Shown: positions 1 to 7,220 of the stretch, piece by piece
Numbering within the stretch: position 1 is the stretch's first letter
Layout: every line of letters starts with the position of its first letter
DNA from: an uncultured Bacteroidales bacterium
GTDB lineage: Bacteria > Bacteroidota > Bacteroidia > Bacteroidales > Bacteroidaceae
Direction: 5' to 3'
Length of the DNA stretch: 10,988 nt
NCBI GenBank assembly: GCA_937914945.1
Contig: CALGJF010000020.1
Coordinates: 1-10,988 of the forward strand
Notes under the pieces: model-generated
What the model saw: only the letters and a program-made list of their open reading frames with translations
Databases searched by the model: none
What the model was told of the DNA's origin: nothing
Made by a program: the position numbers and the translations under genes

Positions 1-470
1 GATGACAGTGGGGGCAGTTGCAACGGGAGGAGAGGAAAACTCTGACGGCTGGGCACCACCCGGGATTTCGCCGTCATCTGCTTTGCTTGCGGATGAGATC
101 CCGGTGTTCGGATCCGAGTAGCACAAAATACCACCTTTAATCAGCCCCAATTGCTCTGCGCTCTCGATGAAGTTCTTGGCAGCTGCATCTTTCACTGAAC
201 GAGTGATTCGGTGCTCGTTCATGAGGATGTTTGCCAACAGATCCATCGGAGGGAGTGCGGCCCCATCGTATTTGCTGATCAGCTTAGAATACAGCGGTGG
301 TTGTGCAAAGCACGAGAGTTCCAAGTCGCGCGTAGATGCACCAGTAGGATACAGTAGCTTCTTGCTGATGTCGGTCAACTGGACTGCGCTTCCTTGAGAA
401 GTGATGATCAAACCAAATTGCTTGGCTGCACCGATTTTGGCCGTAAACGACTTCGTTGTGACGCTTGAGA
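1..470 (-). other. Foreign segment joined to serS: winged-helix-like hypothetical protein domain
   Basis: This is the part of the chimeric frame after the switch, residues 154-309. Its pattern is KSFTAKIGAAKQFGLI, a short strand pair (AVQLTDISKKLL), then helices ending in FIESAEQLGLI. This resembles, from memory, a family of hypothetical proteins with a winged-helix-like domain of the form KSSGGR..VAALKAFGLL...LTELA, in which the first 40 or so residues precede this point. The tail from about residue 270 is rich in Ser, Pro, Ala and Gly and looks like a linker, with the rest beyond the edge. Codon use differs sharply from the SerRS part: of 13 isoleucines here 11 are ATC, 2 ATT and none ATA, while the five in the SerRS part are 3 ATA, 2 ATT and none ATC. 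That supports a different origin. The function is unknown. Confidence 0.6.
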
Positions 471-927
471 GACCATATTTCTTTGCGAGTTCCCAATGAG
501 GAAAAGCATTCTCGGGCAGAGGAGTCTCCATGCCACCTGTTTTCTCAACCACATTGTCTTCGGCCGAAACACCCTCGGGCACCTCGTCGTAAGGAAGATT
601 GGGAATTGTATAGAGCAACTGCTGAACATCGGCAGCGGCAGCGTCCATTTTCTCCTGCAACTCCTTGGCTGTCTCTTTGAGAGTGGCCACCTGCGCCTTT
701 ACCTTCTCTGCCTCTTCGGCATTTTTCTCCTTCATCAGCTTACCTATCTGCGCTGCAAGCTGCTTGTTCTGCGCAAGTATGTTATCAAGTTCCGACTGTG
801 CCGCACGACGCTCTTTATCGTGTGCGAGTACCTTCTCTACAACCTCTTTTGCATTCTTAAAATGCTTTTTCTCCAAGCCTTTTATTACCATCTCGGTATC
901 TTGGGCAATTACTTTAAGTGTAAGCAT
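1..927 (-). CDS. serS: Chimeric frame: seryl-tRNA synthetase N-terminal arm fused to an unrelated domain (partial at window edge)
   Basis: An uninterrupted minus-strand frame of 309 codons starts at the ATG at 927-925 and runs off the left edge. Residues 1 to about 150 match the N-terminal tRNA-binding arm of Bacteroidales seryl-tRNA synthetase: a charged helical coiled coil (about 27-105), then the IPNLPYDEVPEGV stretch and the HWELAKKYGL stretch. In real SerRS this arm binds the long variable arm of tRNA-Ser and leads into the class II catalytic core. Here the core never appears: after residue 153 the expected IDFDLG continuation is replaced by SSVTTKSF and a different domain. Motifs 1, 2 and 3 are all absent, so this product could not charge tRNA-Ser. 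The position after rplU-rpmA is the usual one for serS in Bacteroidales. Either the true gene is broken here or the contig is chimeric; an intact serS must exist elsewhere in the cell. Confidence 0.85.
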   Translation of the reverse strand, partial: MLTLKVIAQDTEMVIKGLEKKHFKNAKEVVEKVLAHDKERRAAQSELDNILAQNKQLAAQIGKLMKEKNAEEAEKVKAQVATLKETAKELQEKMDAAAADVQQLLYTIPNLPYDEVPEGVSAEDNVVEKTGGMETPLPENAFPHWELAKKYGLSSVTTKSFTAKIGAAKQFGLIITSQGSAVQLTDISKKLLYPTGASTRDLELSCFAQPPLYSKLISKYDGAALPPMDLLANILMNEHRITRSVKDAAAKNFIESAEQLGLIKGGILCYSDPNTGISSASKADDGEIPGGAQPSEFSSPPVATAPTVI

Positions 928-984
928 ATATATGTTTTGTTTAATATTCGTGCATTTATGCCACAAAAGGGCTATGTTATCTCA

Positions 985-992
985 CAAAGATA
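985..992 (-). promoter_or_regulatory. Candidate -7 element for serS
   Basis: On the minus strand this reads TATCTTTG, an exact match to the Bacteroidota primary sigma factor -7 consensus TAnnTTTG. It lies 57 bases upstream of the serS ATG. No clear TTG was found about 19 bases further upstream, so the -33 half is weak. The placement after the rpmA terminator suggests serS is transcribed separately from rplU-rpmA. Confidence 0.5.
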
Positions 993-1047
993 CAACTAAT
1001 TTTGCGGTTTTTAACACGTTGTAAAGAAAAAATAGGCATCACCAGAC

Positions 1048-1083
1048 AAAAAAAATGGAGATAACTGATGTTATCTCCATTTT
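1048..1083 (-). terminator. Intrinsic terminator of the rplU-rpmA transcript
   Basis: A perfect 14-bp stem (1052-1065 pairing with 1070-1083, AATGGAGATAAC-type arms) closes on a four-base loop. Read on the minus strand it is followed by a run of eight T (1055-1048, partly shared with the stem). It sits 18 bases after the rpmA stop codon, which is the expected place for a rho-independent terminator. Confidence 0.85.
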
Positions 1084-1101
1084 ATCTTGGATAAATGATT
1101 A

Positions 1102-1368
1102 TTAGTTATTCTCAGCTACGGGAACAACAGATACATAGCTCTTGTCGTTCTTACCACGCTTGAAAGTAACTACGCCGTCAACCAAAGCGTAGAGAGTGTG
1201 ATCGCTACCCATACCGATGTTTGCACCGGGATAGTGAACTGTACCACGCTGACGTACAATGATATTACCGGCTTTACATACTTGGCCACCCCAGATTTTT
1301 ACACCTAATCTCTGGCTTGCTGACTCGCGGCCGTTCTTTGAACTACCAACACCTTTCTTATGTGCCAT
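1102..1368 (-). CDS. rpmA: Large ribosomal subunit protein bL27
   Basis: This 88-residue protein of the 50S subunit has its N-terminal tail near the peptidyl transferase centre. The sequence begins MAHKKGVGSSKNGRES and carries the family block NIIVRQRGTVHYPGANIGMG followed by the DHTLYAL stretch. Length and start match the family; it begins directly with the mature AHKKG end, so there is no cleavable N-terminal extension of the kind seen in Firmicutes. It lies 19 bases downstream of rplU on the same strand, an arrangement conserved in most bacteria, and is followed by a strong intrinsic terminator. It is therefore the last gene of a two-gene transcript driven from the rplU promoter. Assignment is very secure. 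Confidence 0.98.
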   Translation of the reverse strand: MAHKKGVGSSKNGRESASQRLGVKIWGGQVCKAGNIIVRQRGTVHYPGANIGMGSDHTLYALVDGVVTFKRGKNDKSYVSVVPVAENN

Positions 1369-1387
1369 AATACTTTTCTTTTAAAAA

Positions 1388-1777
1388 TTAACCGATAATT
1401 TCTTTAACAACTAACTCTGTGAACTGCTGACGATGACCGTTCAATTTACGGTAACCTTTGCGGCGACGTTTGTGGAATACCAACACTTTATCACCCTTAA
1501 CCAAAGTGGGGTCGATAGTGCGTGTAGTTACGATGTTCTGACCGTCTTTTGACTTACGTGTCTGTTTCATCTCACGAACATTGCCAATATAGCAAACCAC
1601 TTTTGCACCCTCTACAGTAGGAGCACCCACTGTGATTGCGCCTTCATTATCCAACAACAACACGCGGTCAAACTCCACTGTTGTGTCATTCTGAGCACCC
1701 TTGATGTGGTGCACGTACAGCTTTTTACCGGCCTCTGCCTTGAATTGCTGTCCGTTAATCTCAACAATTGCGTACAT
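1388..1777 (-). CDS. rplU: Large ribosomal subunit protein bL21 with an internal insertion
   Basis: This 50S protein binds 23S rRNA. The start MYAIVEINGQQFKAEAG, the TVGAPTVEGAKVVC block and the C-terminal FHKRRRKGYRKLNGHRQQ block followed by FTEL are diagnostic of Bacteroidales L21. The protein has 129 residues, while Bacteroidales L21 proteins I remember have about 105 and E. coli has 103. The extra length lies between VVC (residue 62) and LVKGDKV (residue 92), where relatives have a short EVVSP-like link. The inserted part is basic (REMKQTRKSKDGQ). Everything on either side aligns without a gap and there is no stop or frame change, so it reads as a real in-frame insertion. It is the first gene of the rplU-rpmA transcript. 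Confidence 0.97.
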   Translation of the reverse strand: MYAIVEINGQQFKAEAGKKLYVHHIKGAQNDTTVEFDRVLLLDNEGAITVGAPTVEGAKVVCYIGNVREMKQTRKSKDGQNIVTTRTIDPTLVKGDKVLVFHKRRRKGYRKLNGHRQQFTELVVKEIIG

Positions 1778-1863
1778 TTAATTATAGCTTTTATTGTGAT
1801 TTCCGGGAGGTGTGCGCTCTTCGTGAGCCCATCTTCTTCAACCCCTGCGGACTAAATCGGGTG
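1778..1863 (-). promoter_or_regulatory. rplU 5' leader, possible structured RNA
   Basis: About 80 bases lie between the rplU promoter core and its ATG. The leader holds a GC-rich middle with a small hairpin (GCTC-ACGAA-GAGC around 1818-1830 on the minus strand) and GGGG and CTCCC tracts that might pair, then an A/T-rich stretch before the start. Ribosomal protein leaders are often autoregulatory, but I recognise no known motif here, so a regulatory role is only a possibility. Confidence 0.25.
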
Positions 1864-1891
1864 CAAAGATAGCAATATTTTTTGTCTGCAA
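1864..1891 (-). promoter_or_regulatory. Promoter of rplU-rpmA
   Basis: The minus strand carries TATCTTTG at 1871-1864, a perfect Bacteroidota -7 element, with TTG at 1891-1889, 17 bases upstream, as the -33 element. It is placed in the gap after manA, whose end shows no intrinsic terminator, so some read-through from manA remains possible. Confidence 0.7.
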
Positions 1892-1910
1892 GAAAATTTT
1901 AGCAAAAAAA

Positions 1911-2963
1911 TTACTCAAAATTCTTGTTGTCTATATACACTTCAAGCAATTTGGTAATTCCAGCCTCGTTATTGGGCGATACATCAAAATCGGCACACGA
2001 TGCAGGAATCAAGCAGCTATTGCCTTGAGTAAGGCGCACCACCCTGTCGGCCTCGGCAGGCATCGCCCCTTTTTCATATCCTTCGGTACTCCTTATCCTT
2101 ATTGCACAATCGCCCTCGACACACATATATATAATAAAGGAGTCGTATTTATACAATTTGCGATGAAACGCCCTGTCCACCTCAAGAATCTTTACCACAA
2201 AGAATTGGTTTACCACAAGCGGTACAGGTTTATTTACGCGATTCTCGTAACACACCTTGTATTGGTCGTACACTTTGAAATCTATTGCATCCTTTGCCTC
2301 CTCTATGTGCAACGTGCGCATTTTGCCATCGAGCCCGGGGCGGTTATAATCGAATATGCGATATGTTATATCGGAACTCTGCTGAATCTCTGCTATAAGA
2401 ACACCGCCGCATATAGCATGAACGCGCCCCGATGGGATATAAAAACAGTCACCGGTCTTAACCTCGTGTTTCTGAAGCACCTCGCATATACTGCCATCCT
2501 CAACGCGTTTCTCGTACTCGTAACGCGAAATAGGCTGATTAAAACCTGAATAGAGATAAGCGCCGGGAGCAGCGCTTATCACATACCACATTTCGCTCTT
2601 CCCAAAACAGCCGTGTCGCGCCCATGCAAGCGCATCGTCGGGGTGTACCTGAACCGAGAGGTCGCTAACCGCATCGATATATTTAACAAGTATGGGAAAA
2701 GCAGTATCATACTTCTCGTACACAGCCTTGCCAAGCACAAGTTCCTTGTACTGTTCTACGATATATGCCAAGGAAATCCCCGCCAACGGTCCGTTTTTCA
2801 CAAAAGACTCCATCTGGGGCACAGCACTCACCTCCCAACTCTCTCCTATACATTCGGCATCGGCCGGGAGCCCCTTCATAGGCTTCAAGCTGCTGCCGCC
2901 CCACACCACCGCGCGGAAATTATTCTCAAAAAGGAGCGGATATAAAGGTAATTGCTCAATCAT
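1911..2963 (-). CDS. manA: Class I mannose-6-phosphate isomerase
   Basis: This cytoplasmic zinc enzyme interconverts mannose 6-phosphate and fructose 6-phosphate, linking glycolysis to GDP-mannose and GDP-fucose supply. With the start MIEQLPLYPL the protein has 350 residues. The cupin metal ligands are visible: Gln105 and His107 in VQVHPDD, Glu124 in GKSEMWY and His182 in GRVHAI. The AEIQQSSDITYRIFDYNR block carries the substrate-side Arg202. The frame stays open upstream to an ATG at 3053, but that extension lies inside trxB and reads as unrelated sequence (PPWRPNATLPIRRRN), so the start at 2963 is chosen. This leaves 22 bases after the trxB stop. It is the last gene of the ftsK-lolA-trxB-manA run. 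Confidence 0.95.
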   Translation of the reverse strand: MIEQLPLYPLLFENNFRAVVWGGSSLKPMKGLPADAECIGESWEVSAVPQMESFVKNGPLAGISLAYIVEQYKELVLGKAVYEKYDTAFPILVKYIDAVSDLSVQVHPDDALAWARHGCFGKSEMWYVISAAPGAYLYSGFNQPISRYEYEKRVEDGSICEVLQKHEVKTGDCFYIPSGRVHAICGGVLIAEIQQSSDITYRIFDYNRPGLDGKMRTLHIEEAKDAIDFKVYDQYKVCYENRVNKPVPLVVNQFFVVKILEVDRAFHRKLYKYDSFIIYMCVEGDCAIRIRSTEGYEKGAMPAEADRVVRLTQGNSCLIPASCADFDVSPNNEAGITKLLEVYIDNKNFE

Positions 2964-2985
2964 GGCAAGGCATAGGCTTAATGTA

Positions 2986-3927
2986 TTACGCCTCCTTATT
3001 GGTAAGGTAGCGTTCGGCCTCCATGGCGGCACGACAACCGCTTGCCGCAGCATTTATCGCTTGACGATAATGAGGGTCGGCCACATCGCCTGCCACAAAA
3101 ACACCGGGAACAGCTGTTTTCACACCGCTGCAATCGGCAGGAACAAAATAGCCTGTTTCGTCGGTTTTAAGATATTTCTTGAAAATATCACTGTTAGGCT
3201 TATGGCCAATGGCAAGGAAGAAGCCATCGATGGGAAGATCGTAATATTTTTCATCGGGCTCACCCTTGCGTTTTACAAGATGAACACCCTCTACTCCGTC
3301 TTCACCATACAAGCCCACGGTGTTATGCTCGAAAAGGACTTCGATTTTGGGATTGGCAAGCGTTCTATCCTGCATTGCCTTTGATGCACGCAAGAAGGGC
3401 TTGCGCACAATGAGATACACCTTTGCAGCGAGCGACGCAAGGTAGTTGGCCTCTTCGCAAGCGGTATCGCCGCCACCAACAACAGCAACCACTTTCTTGC
3501 GGTAGAAGAATCCGTCGCAAGTGGCACAAGCACTCACACCCATACCCTGGTACTTTATTTCATCGGATATACCAAGATATTTTGCAGCAGCACCCGTGGC
3601 AATGATTACTGTTTCGGCCTCTATTTCCGAGCCGTTATCCAATGTTACCTTATAGGGGTTAGCCTCAAAATCGACATCTACAACGCTACCCGAGCGAACA
3701 TCGGCACCCACGTTCACAGCCTGTTTACGCATATTGTCCATAAGTTCGGGGCCGGTGATTCCTTGTGGAAAACCGGGGAAGTTCTCAATGACAGTTGTCT
3801 GCGTTAGCTGACCACCGGGCTGGATTCCCTCGATGAGCACAGGCGACAAGTTGGCGCGTGAAGCATAGATTGCCGCAGTATATCCGGCAGGGCCGGAACC
3901 AATTACCAAGCATTTAGTTTTTTCCAT
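2986..3927 (-). CDS. trxB: Thioredoxin-disulfide reductase
   Basis: This is a 313-residue FAD- and NADPH-dependent flavoenzyme that reduces thioredoxin in the cytoplasm. The sequence shows, in order, the FAD-binding GSGPAG (10-15), the QPGGQL segment, the redox-active CATC pair (Cys134 and Cys137, followed by Asp138), the NADPH-binding VVGGGDTACEEA (149-160) and the C-terminal FAD motif GVFVAGDV (275-282). The NADPH phosphate-binding region reads IVRKPFLRAS rather than the HRR of E. coli; from memory this is usual for Bacteroidales enzymes. Length is normal. It lies 18 bases after the lolA-like gene and 22 before manA on the same strand, so co-transcription is likely. Confidence 0.97.
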   Translation of the reverse strand: MEKTKCLVIGSGPAGYTAAIYASRANLSPVLIEGIQPGGQLTQTTVIENFPGFPQGITGPELMDNMRKQAVNVGADVRSGSVVDVDFEANPYKVTLDNGSEIEAETVIIATGAAAKYLGISDEIKYQGMGVSACATCDGFFYRKKVVAVVGGGDTACEEANYLASLAAKVYLIVRKPFLRASKAMQDRTLANPKIEVLFEHNTVGLYGEDGVEGVHLVKRKGEPDEKYYDLPIDGFFLAIGHKPNSDIFKKYLKTDETGYFVPADCSGVKTAVPGVFVAGDVADPHYRQAINAAASGCRAAMEAERYLTNKEA

Positions 3928-3945
3928 ATTTGTATCTATTTAAGT

Positions 3946-4566
3946 TTATCTCATATCAACAATTTCCGCACCGGGAAAATCCTCCAACGGGCACGCATAA
4001 ACACGTCTATCAAAACTATACCCGCCTTTATACGAGTTTATATCAACCTTTGTATAGCCCTGCCCTTCGGCAAATATCTGCATCGACAAGGGGCGCAAAG
4101 CGGCTGCATCCAACACTAAAACAACCTTGTCGAAATCCTGTTCCCCATCGGCAGTCAGCGTAATTATTTTTGTATCACCGGCTGCCTCTGCGGAACATAT
4201 ATAACCTTTTTTATATAGTTCCATCAAATAGACAGGATTGTAGATTTGAGCCTCTTCGCTATCGGCATCTGTTATATAAATCTCATTCGCGCCACTCATA
4301 TAGCTCCACTGGGTTATGCCATCGCACCACAATTTCATGGGCGACATCAATAGCGAATAACAATCGCCATCGAGTTTAAGGCTGCCATCGTCGGCAAATT
4401 GTTCGGCACCGCCTGCATCATAAACCGAGCACGAGAAGGTTATCTGCACAGCCGCATCGGCCTTAATCTTTTTTATGGCATTTTCGAGCAATACTACCGC
4501 CTCGTTATCCTGCGCGCAAAGCGCAATGGGAAAGAGGAGCAACAACGCAAATATAATCTTTTTCAT
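3946..4566 (-). CDS. lolA: LolA-like periplasmic lipoprotein carrier
   Basis: This 206-residue protein starts with a typical Sec signal (MKKIIFALLLLFPIALCAQ, cleavage expected near Ala18-Gln19). The mature part fits the LolA fold: QITFSCSVYDAGG, then LKLDGDCYSLLMSPMKLWCDG, TQWSYMSGANEIYITDADSEE and NPVYLMELYKKGY. LolA carries lipoproteins across the periplasm to the outer membrane, with a hydrophobic cavity for the acyl chains. Position supports this: in Bacteroidales a LolA-like gene directly follows ftsK and precedes trxB, as here (17 and 18 base gaps). Sequence similarity to proteobacterial LolA is low, so exact equivalence is inferred. The mature part has several cysteines (such as Cys46, Cys69, Cys81 and Cys119) that could matter in an oxidising periplasm. 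Confidence 0.85.
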   Translation of the reverse strand: MKKIIFALLLLFPIALCAQDNEAVVLLENAIKKIKADAAVQITFSCSVYDAGGAEQFADDGSLKLDGDCYSLLMSPMKLWCDGITQWSYMSGANEIYITDADSEEAQIYNPVYLMELYKKGYICSAEAAGDTKIITLTADGEQDFDKVVLVLDAAALRPLSMQIFAEGQGYTKVDINSYKGGYSFDRRVYACPLEDFPGAEIVDMR

Positions 4567-4583
4567 ATTTTACCTTATATATA

Positions 4584-7070
4584 TTAATGCAACAGTTGTT
4601 TCAAACGGAACTCCAAGTCGGCCTCATCGGCACAGAGCACCTGGCGAGGCTTGCTACCCTCTTGCTCGCCCACAAGCCCTGTCTGGCACAGTTGGTCCAT
4701 AATGCGCCCCGCACGGTTAAAGCCCACATTTAACTTGCGTTGTATGAGCGATGTAGAGCCCTGCTGATGAATAACCACAATGCGGGCAGCCTCGGCAAAG
4801 AGAGGGTCGAGTTTATCGGATGATAATTCGCCACGCGAACCGCCACCACCGCCATCTGCAGGAGCCTCATCGGGTTCGGGCAGGATGTATGCAGAGGGAT
4901 AGCTCTGCTGCTTGGCAATATGAGCACAAACACGCTCCACCTCTTTTGTCTCAACAAGCGCACACTGCACACGCACAGGGTCGTTACCCGCAAGGAAGAG
5001 CATATCACCGCGACCTTGCAGCTGGTTGGCACCCTGACGGTCGAGTATGGTACGGGAGTCGATAACCGATATCACACGGAATGCCATGCGGGCAGGGAAG
5101 TTCGCCTTTATGGTACCTGTAATGATATTGGTTGTGGGGCGCTGGGTTGCAATAATCATGTGAATACCCACGGCACGCGCCTTTTGCGCAATACGGGCAA
5201 TGGGCTGCTCCACCTCGCGCCCTGCTGTCATCATTAAATCGCCATACTCATCTATAATAACCACAATGTAGGGCATAAAGCGATGGCCCTTTGTGGGCAG
5301 CAGTTCCTTGTTAAGGAATTTTTCGTTATACTCCTTAACTGAACGCACCATAGCCATCTGCAACAGACGATAACGACTGTCCATCTCCACGCAAAGCGAT
5401 TTAAGAGTGCGCACCACCTTGTTCACATCGGTTATAATGGGTTCATCCTCGCCCTCCAATTTTGCAAGGAAGTGTTTTTCGAGGACATTGTAAAGGCTAA
5501 GTTCCACCATCTTGGGATCCACCATCACAAATTTCAGATAAGCGGGGTGCATCTTGTAGAGCAACGATGTGATGATAGCGTTCAAACCAACCGATTTACC
5601 CATACCTGTGGCACCGGCCACAAGCAGGTGAGGCATCTTTGCCATATCCACCATAAACACCTCGTTGGAGATTGTTTTTCCAAGAGCAAGCGGCAAGGCC
5701 ATATCGGTTTCCTTGTATTTACGACTATTGAGGAGCGATGCCATGGGCACAATCTGCTTATGGGTGTTAGGCACTTCTATACCCACGGTACCCTTGCCGG
5801 GAATAGGCGCTATGATACGGATGCAGAGCGCAGCAAGGCTCATTGCGATATCGTCTTCCAAGTTTTTTATCTTGCCTATGCGCACACCGGGGGCAGGGGT
5901 AATCTCATACAGAGTGATTGTGGGCCCCACTGTTGCCTTTATCGAACTTATCTCGATGTCAAAGTTACGCAGCACCTCTACAATCTTGTTCTTGTTGGCC
6001 TGTTGCTCGTTCATATCTATGGAGTGAACAGCCTGCTCATATTTATCGAGCAAATCTATGGTGGGGGGCTTGTAATAGCTGAGTTCATCTTTGGGATTGA
6101 GGGGGCGCAACATTTTGCCACCTGTATCATCGTCGCCTTCGGCACTCTCAATCTCCATTTTTATATCTTTGCCATTATTGGCAGCCTCAGTTGCTATTTT
6201 ATCGGACATTTTATCGAAAGCGGCGGATACATCATCGTTGTCGTTTGCAGGCTGCTCTACGACCTCATCCTCATCAGCGGCAACATCAATCTTGAAATCT
6301 TCATCATCGGCGGGATATTCTATCTCTTTGTCATCCTTATCGACATTATCAAACTCCACGACTTCGGATTGAGGCTCATCTAACGGTTCGGCTTCGTCGG
6401 TTTCTTCAACTGCACCCTCATCTACACGGTCCTCACCATCCTCTTTAGTGCGAATAAAACTAAATGTGAGCATCTTTTGCAACCATGTGATGGTTTCGCG
6501 TGTGATATATGTCATAAACGCTATCAAAGAGAGGAGGAGCACAAGCACCGTGCCCACCACGCCTATCTGCGACTCAAGCCAAGCTACAACCAGCTCGCCA
6601 TGACGGCCGCCGGGAGACATAAAGCTATCGGCAAACATAGAACCAAGAGCAAACGCAAAGAATACCGACCCCCAAACTACGGCAAACACCGTGGCGAGAA
6701 ACCATTTCAACAACCTGGGGCGATAAATATTCATCAAATGCAGCATAAAACCCACAAAAAGAGGAATAAGCAGCACCGACGACCAGCCGAAACAGCCATT
6801 GACCAAATAGTCGGCCACAATGGCACCGCTCCTGCCCGATGCATTCTGCACTGTCTCATCGACCTCGGCCGCTGCAGCAGCGGCATCTATACAACTTTGG
6901 TCGGCACCACCCGAAGAGAAAAACGACAGGAACGAACTACAAAGAAATATTGCAACCGCGCCCATCAACAAACCCATCATAAACAGAAATGTAGGATTTG
7001 ATATTGCAGTCTTTACTCGTTGGAAAAACATTGTTTTCTTATTTTCGGTTGCCGTGCTCTTCTTCGCCAT
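4584..7070 (-). CDS. ftsK: DNA translocase FtsK
   Basis: This 828-residue division-septum motor pumps chromosome ends across the closing septum and activates XerCD recombination at dif. The N-terminus has four hydrophobic segments (about 27-51, 94-114, 122-146 and 169-189). An acidic linker rich in Glu and Asp follows (about 208-320). The motor domain has Walker A GATGMGKS (486-493), Walker B VVIIDE (603-608), the IIATQRPTTNIITG block and the IDSRTILDRQGA block. A Gly-rich linker (about 735-746) leads to the winged-helix gamma domain (DPLFAEAARIVV..., about 755-815), which reads the chromosome polarity sequences. Length is normal for Bacteroidota, whose linker is much shorter than in E. coli. 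It is the first gene of the ftsK-lolA-trxB-manA run. Confidence 0.98.
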   Translation of the reverse strand: MAKKSTATENKKTMFFQRVKTAISNPTFLFMMGLLMGAVAIFLCSSFLSFFSSGGADQSCIDAAAAAAEVDETVQNASGRSGAIVADYLVNGCFGWSSVLLIPLFVGFMLHLMNIYRPRLLKWFLATVFAVVWGSVFFAFALGSMFADSFMSPGGRHGELVVAWLESQIGVVGTVLVLLLSLIAFMTYITRETITWLQKMLTFSFIRTKEDGEDRVDEGAVEETDEAEPLDEPQSEVVEFDNVDKDDKEIEYPADDEDFKIDVAADEDEVVEQPANDNDDVSAAFDKMSDKIATEAANNGKDIKMEIESAEGDDDTGGKMLRPLNPKDELSYYKPPTIDLLDKYEQAVHSIDMNEQQANKNKIVEVLRNFDIEISSIKATVGPTITLYEITPAPGVRIGKIKNLEDDIAMSLAALCIRIIAPIPGKGTVGIEVPNTHKQIVPMASLLNSRKYKETDMALPLALGKTISNEVFMVDMAKMPHLLVAGATGMGKSVGLNAIITSLLYKMHPAYLKFVMVDPKMVELSLYNVLEKHFLAKLEGEDEPIITDVNKVVRTLKSLCVEMDSRYRLLQMAMVRSVKEYNEKFLNKELLPTKGHRFMPYIVVIIDEYGDLMMTAGREVEQPIARIAQKARAVGIHMIIATQRPTTNIITGTIKANFPARMAFRVISVIDSRTILDRQGANQLQGRGDMLFLAGNDPVRVQCALVETKEVERVCAHIAKQQSYPSAYILPEPDEAPADGGGGGSRGELSSDKLDPLFAEAARIVVIHQQGSTSLIQRKLNVGFNRAGRIMDQLCQTGLVGEQEGSKPRQVLCADEADLEFRLKQLLH

Positions 7071-7122
7071 AATTTTGGGGGTATAATATACTTTAATTTA
7101 TAATATATGCGTGTAAACTTTG

Positions 7123-7151
7123 CGAAGATATAAAAAAAACAGATACCACAA
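7123..7151 (-). promoter_or_regulatory. Promoter of the ftsK-lolA-trxB-manA run
   Basis: The minus strand shows TATCTTCG at 7130-7123, one base off the TAnnTTTG core, with TTG at 7151-7149 and an 18-base spacer. Transcription would start about 45 bases upstream of the ftsK ATG. The sequence from here to the start is A/T rich, as is common for Bacteroidota leaders. Confidence 0.55.
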
Positions 7152-7175
7152 CCACTCTGCTCCGCTATTTTTTTG

Positions 7176-7183
7176 TAACTTCG
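7176..7183 (+). promoter_or_regulatory. Candidate -7 element for the DUF5063-exonuclease-RlmI run
   Basis: TAACTTCG departs by one base from the TAnnTTTG core and lies 37 bases upstream of the DUF5063 start. I see no good TTG at the right distance upstream, so the -33 half is poor. The core faces away from the ftsK promoter, and the two upstream elements would nearly touch. Confidence 0.4.
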
Positions 7184-7220
7184 CGGCAAATTCACGAAAC
7201 AGAAACAAAGATACCGACAA

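Noticed and set aside
1..470. The foreign segment as part of a defence or restriction system
   Set aside because: It resembles only a generic winged-helix-like hypothetical domain; no nuclease, methylase or other defence partner is visible in the window.
496..1024. Plus-strand open frames of 119 and 167 codons opposite serS
   Set aside because: They are antisense to the SerRS arm, and the Ser/Ala/Cys-rich or Leu/Cys-rich translations are what the complement of a Lys/Glu/Ala-rich coiled coil gives.
2964..3053. Longer manA start at 3053 (380 residues)
   Set aside because: The added 30 residues overlap the end of trxB in another frame and do not resemble mannose-6-phosphate isomerase, whereas MIEQLPLYPL fits the family start.
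3385..3410. trxB lacking the HRR NADPH phosphate motif
   Set aside because: The VRKPFLRAS form is, from memory, the ordinary version in Bacteroidales thioredoxin reductases, and all other cofactor motifs and the CATC pair are present.
5472..6383. A 303-codon open frame on the plus strand inside ftsK
   Set aside because: It lies fully antisense to the ftsK coding sequence, its translation is rich in His, Cys and Tyr with no recognisable family, and ftsK is intact with all its motifs.
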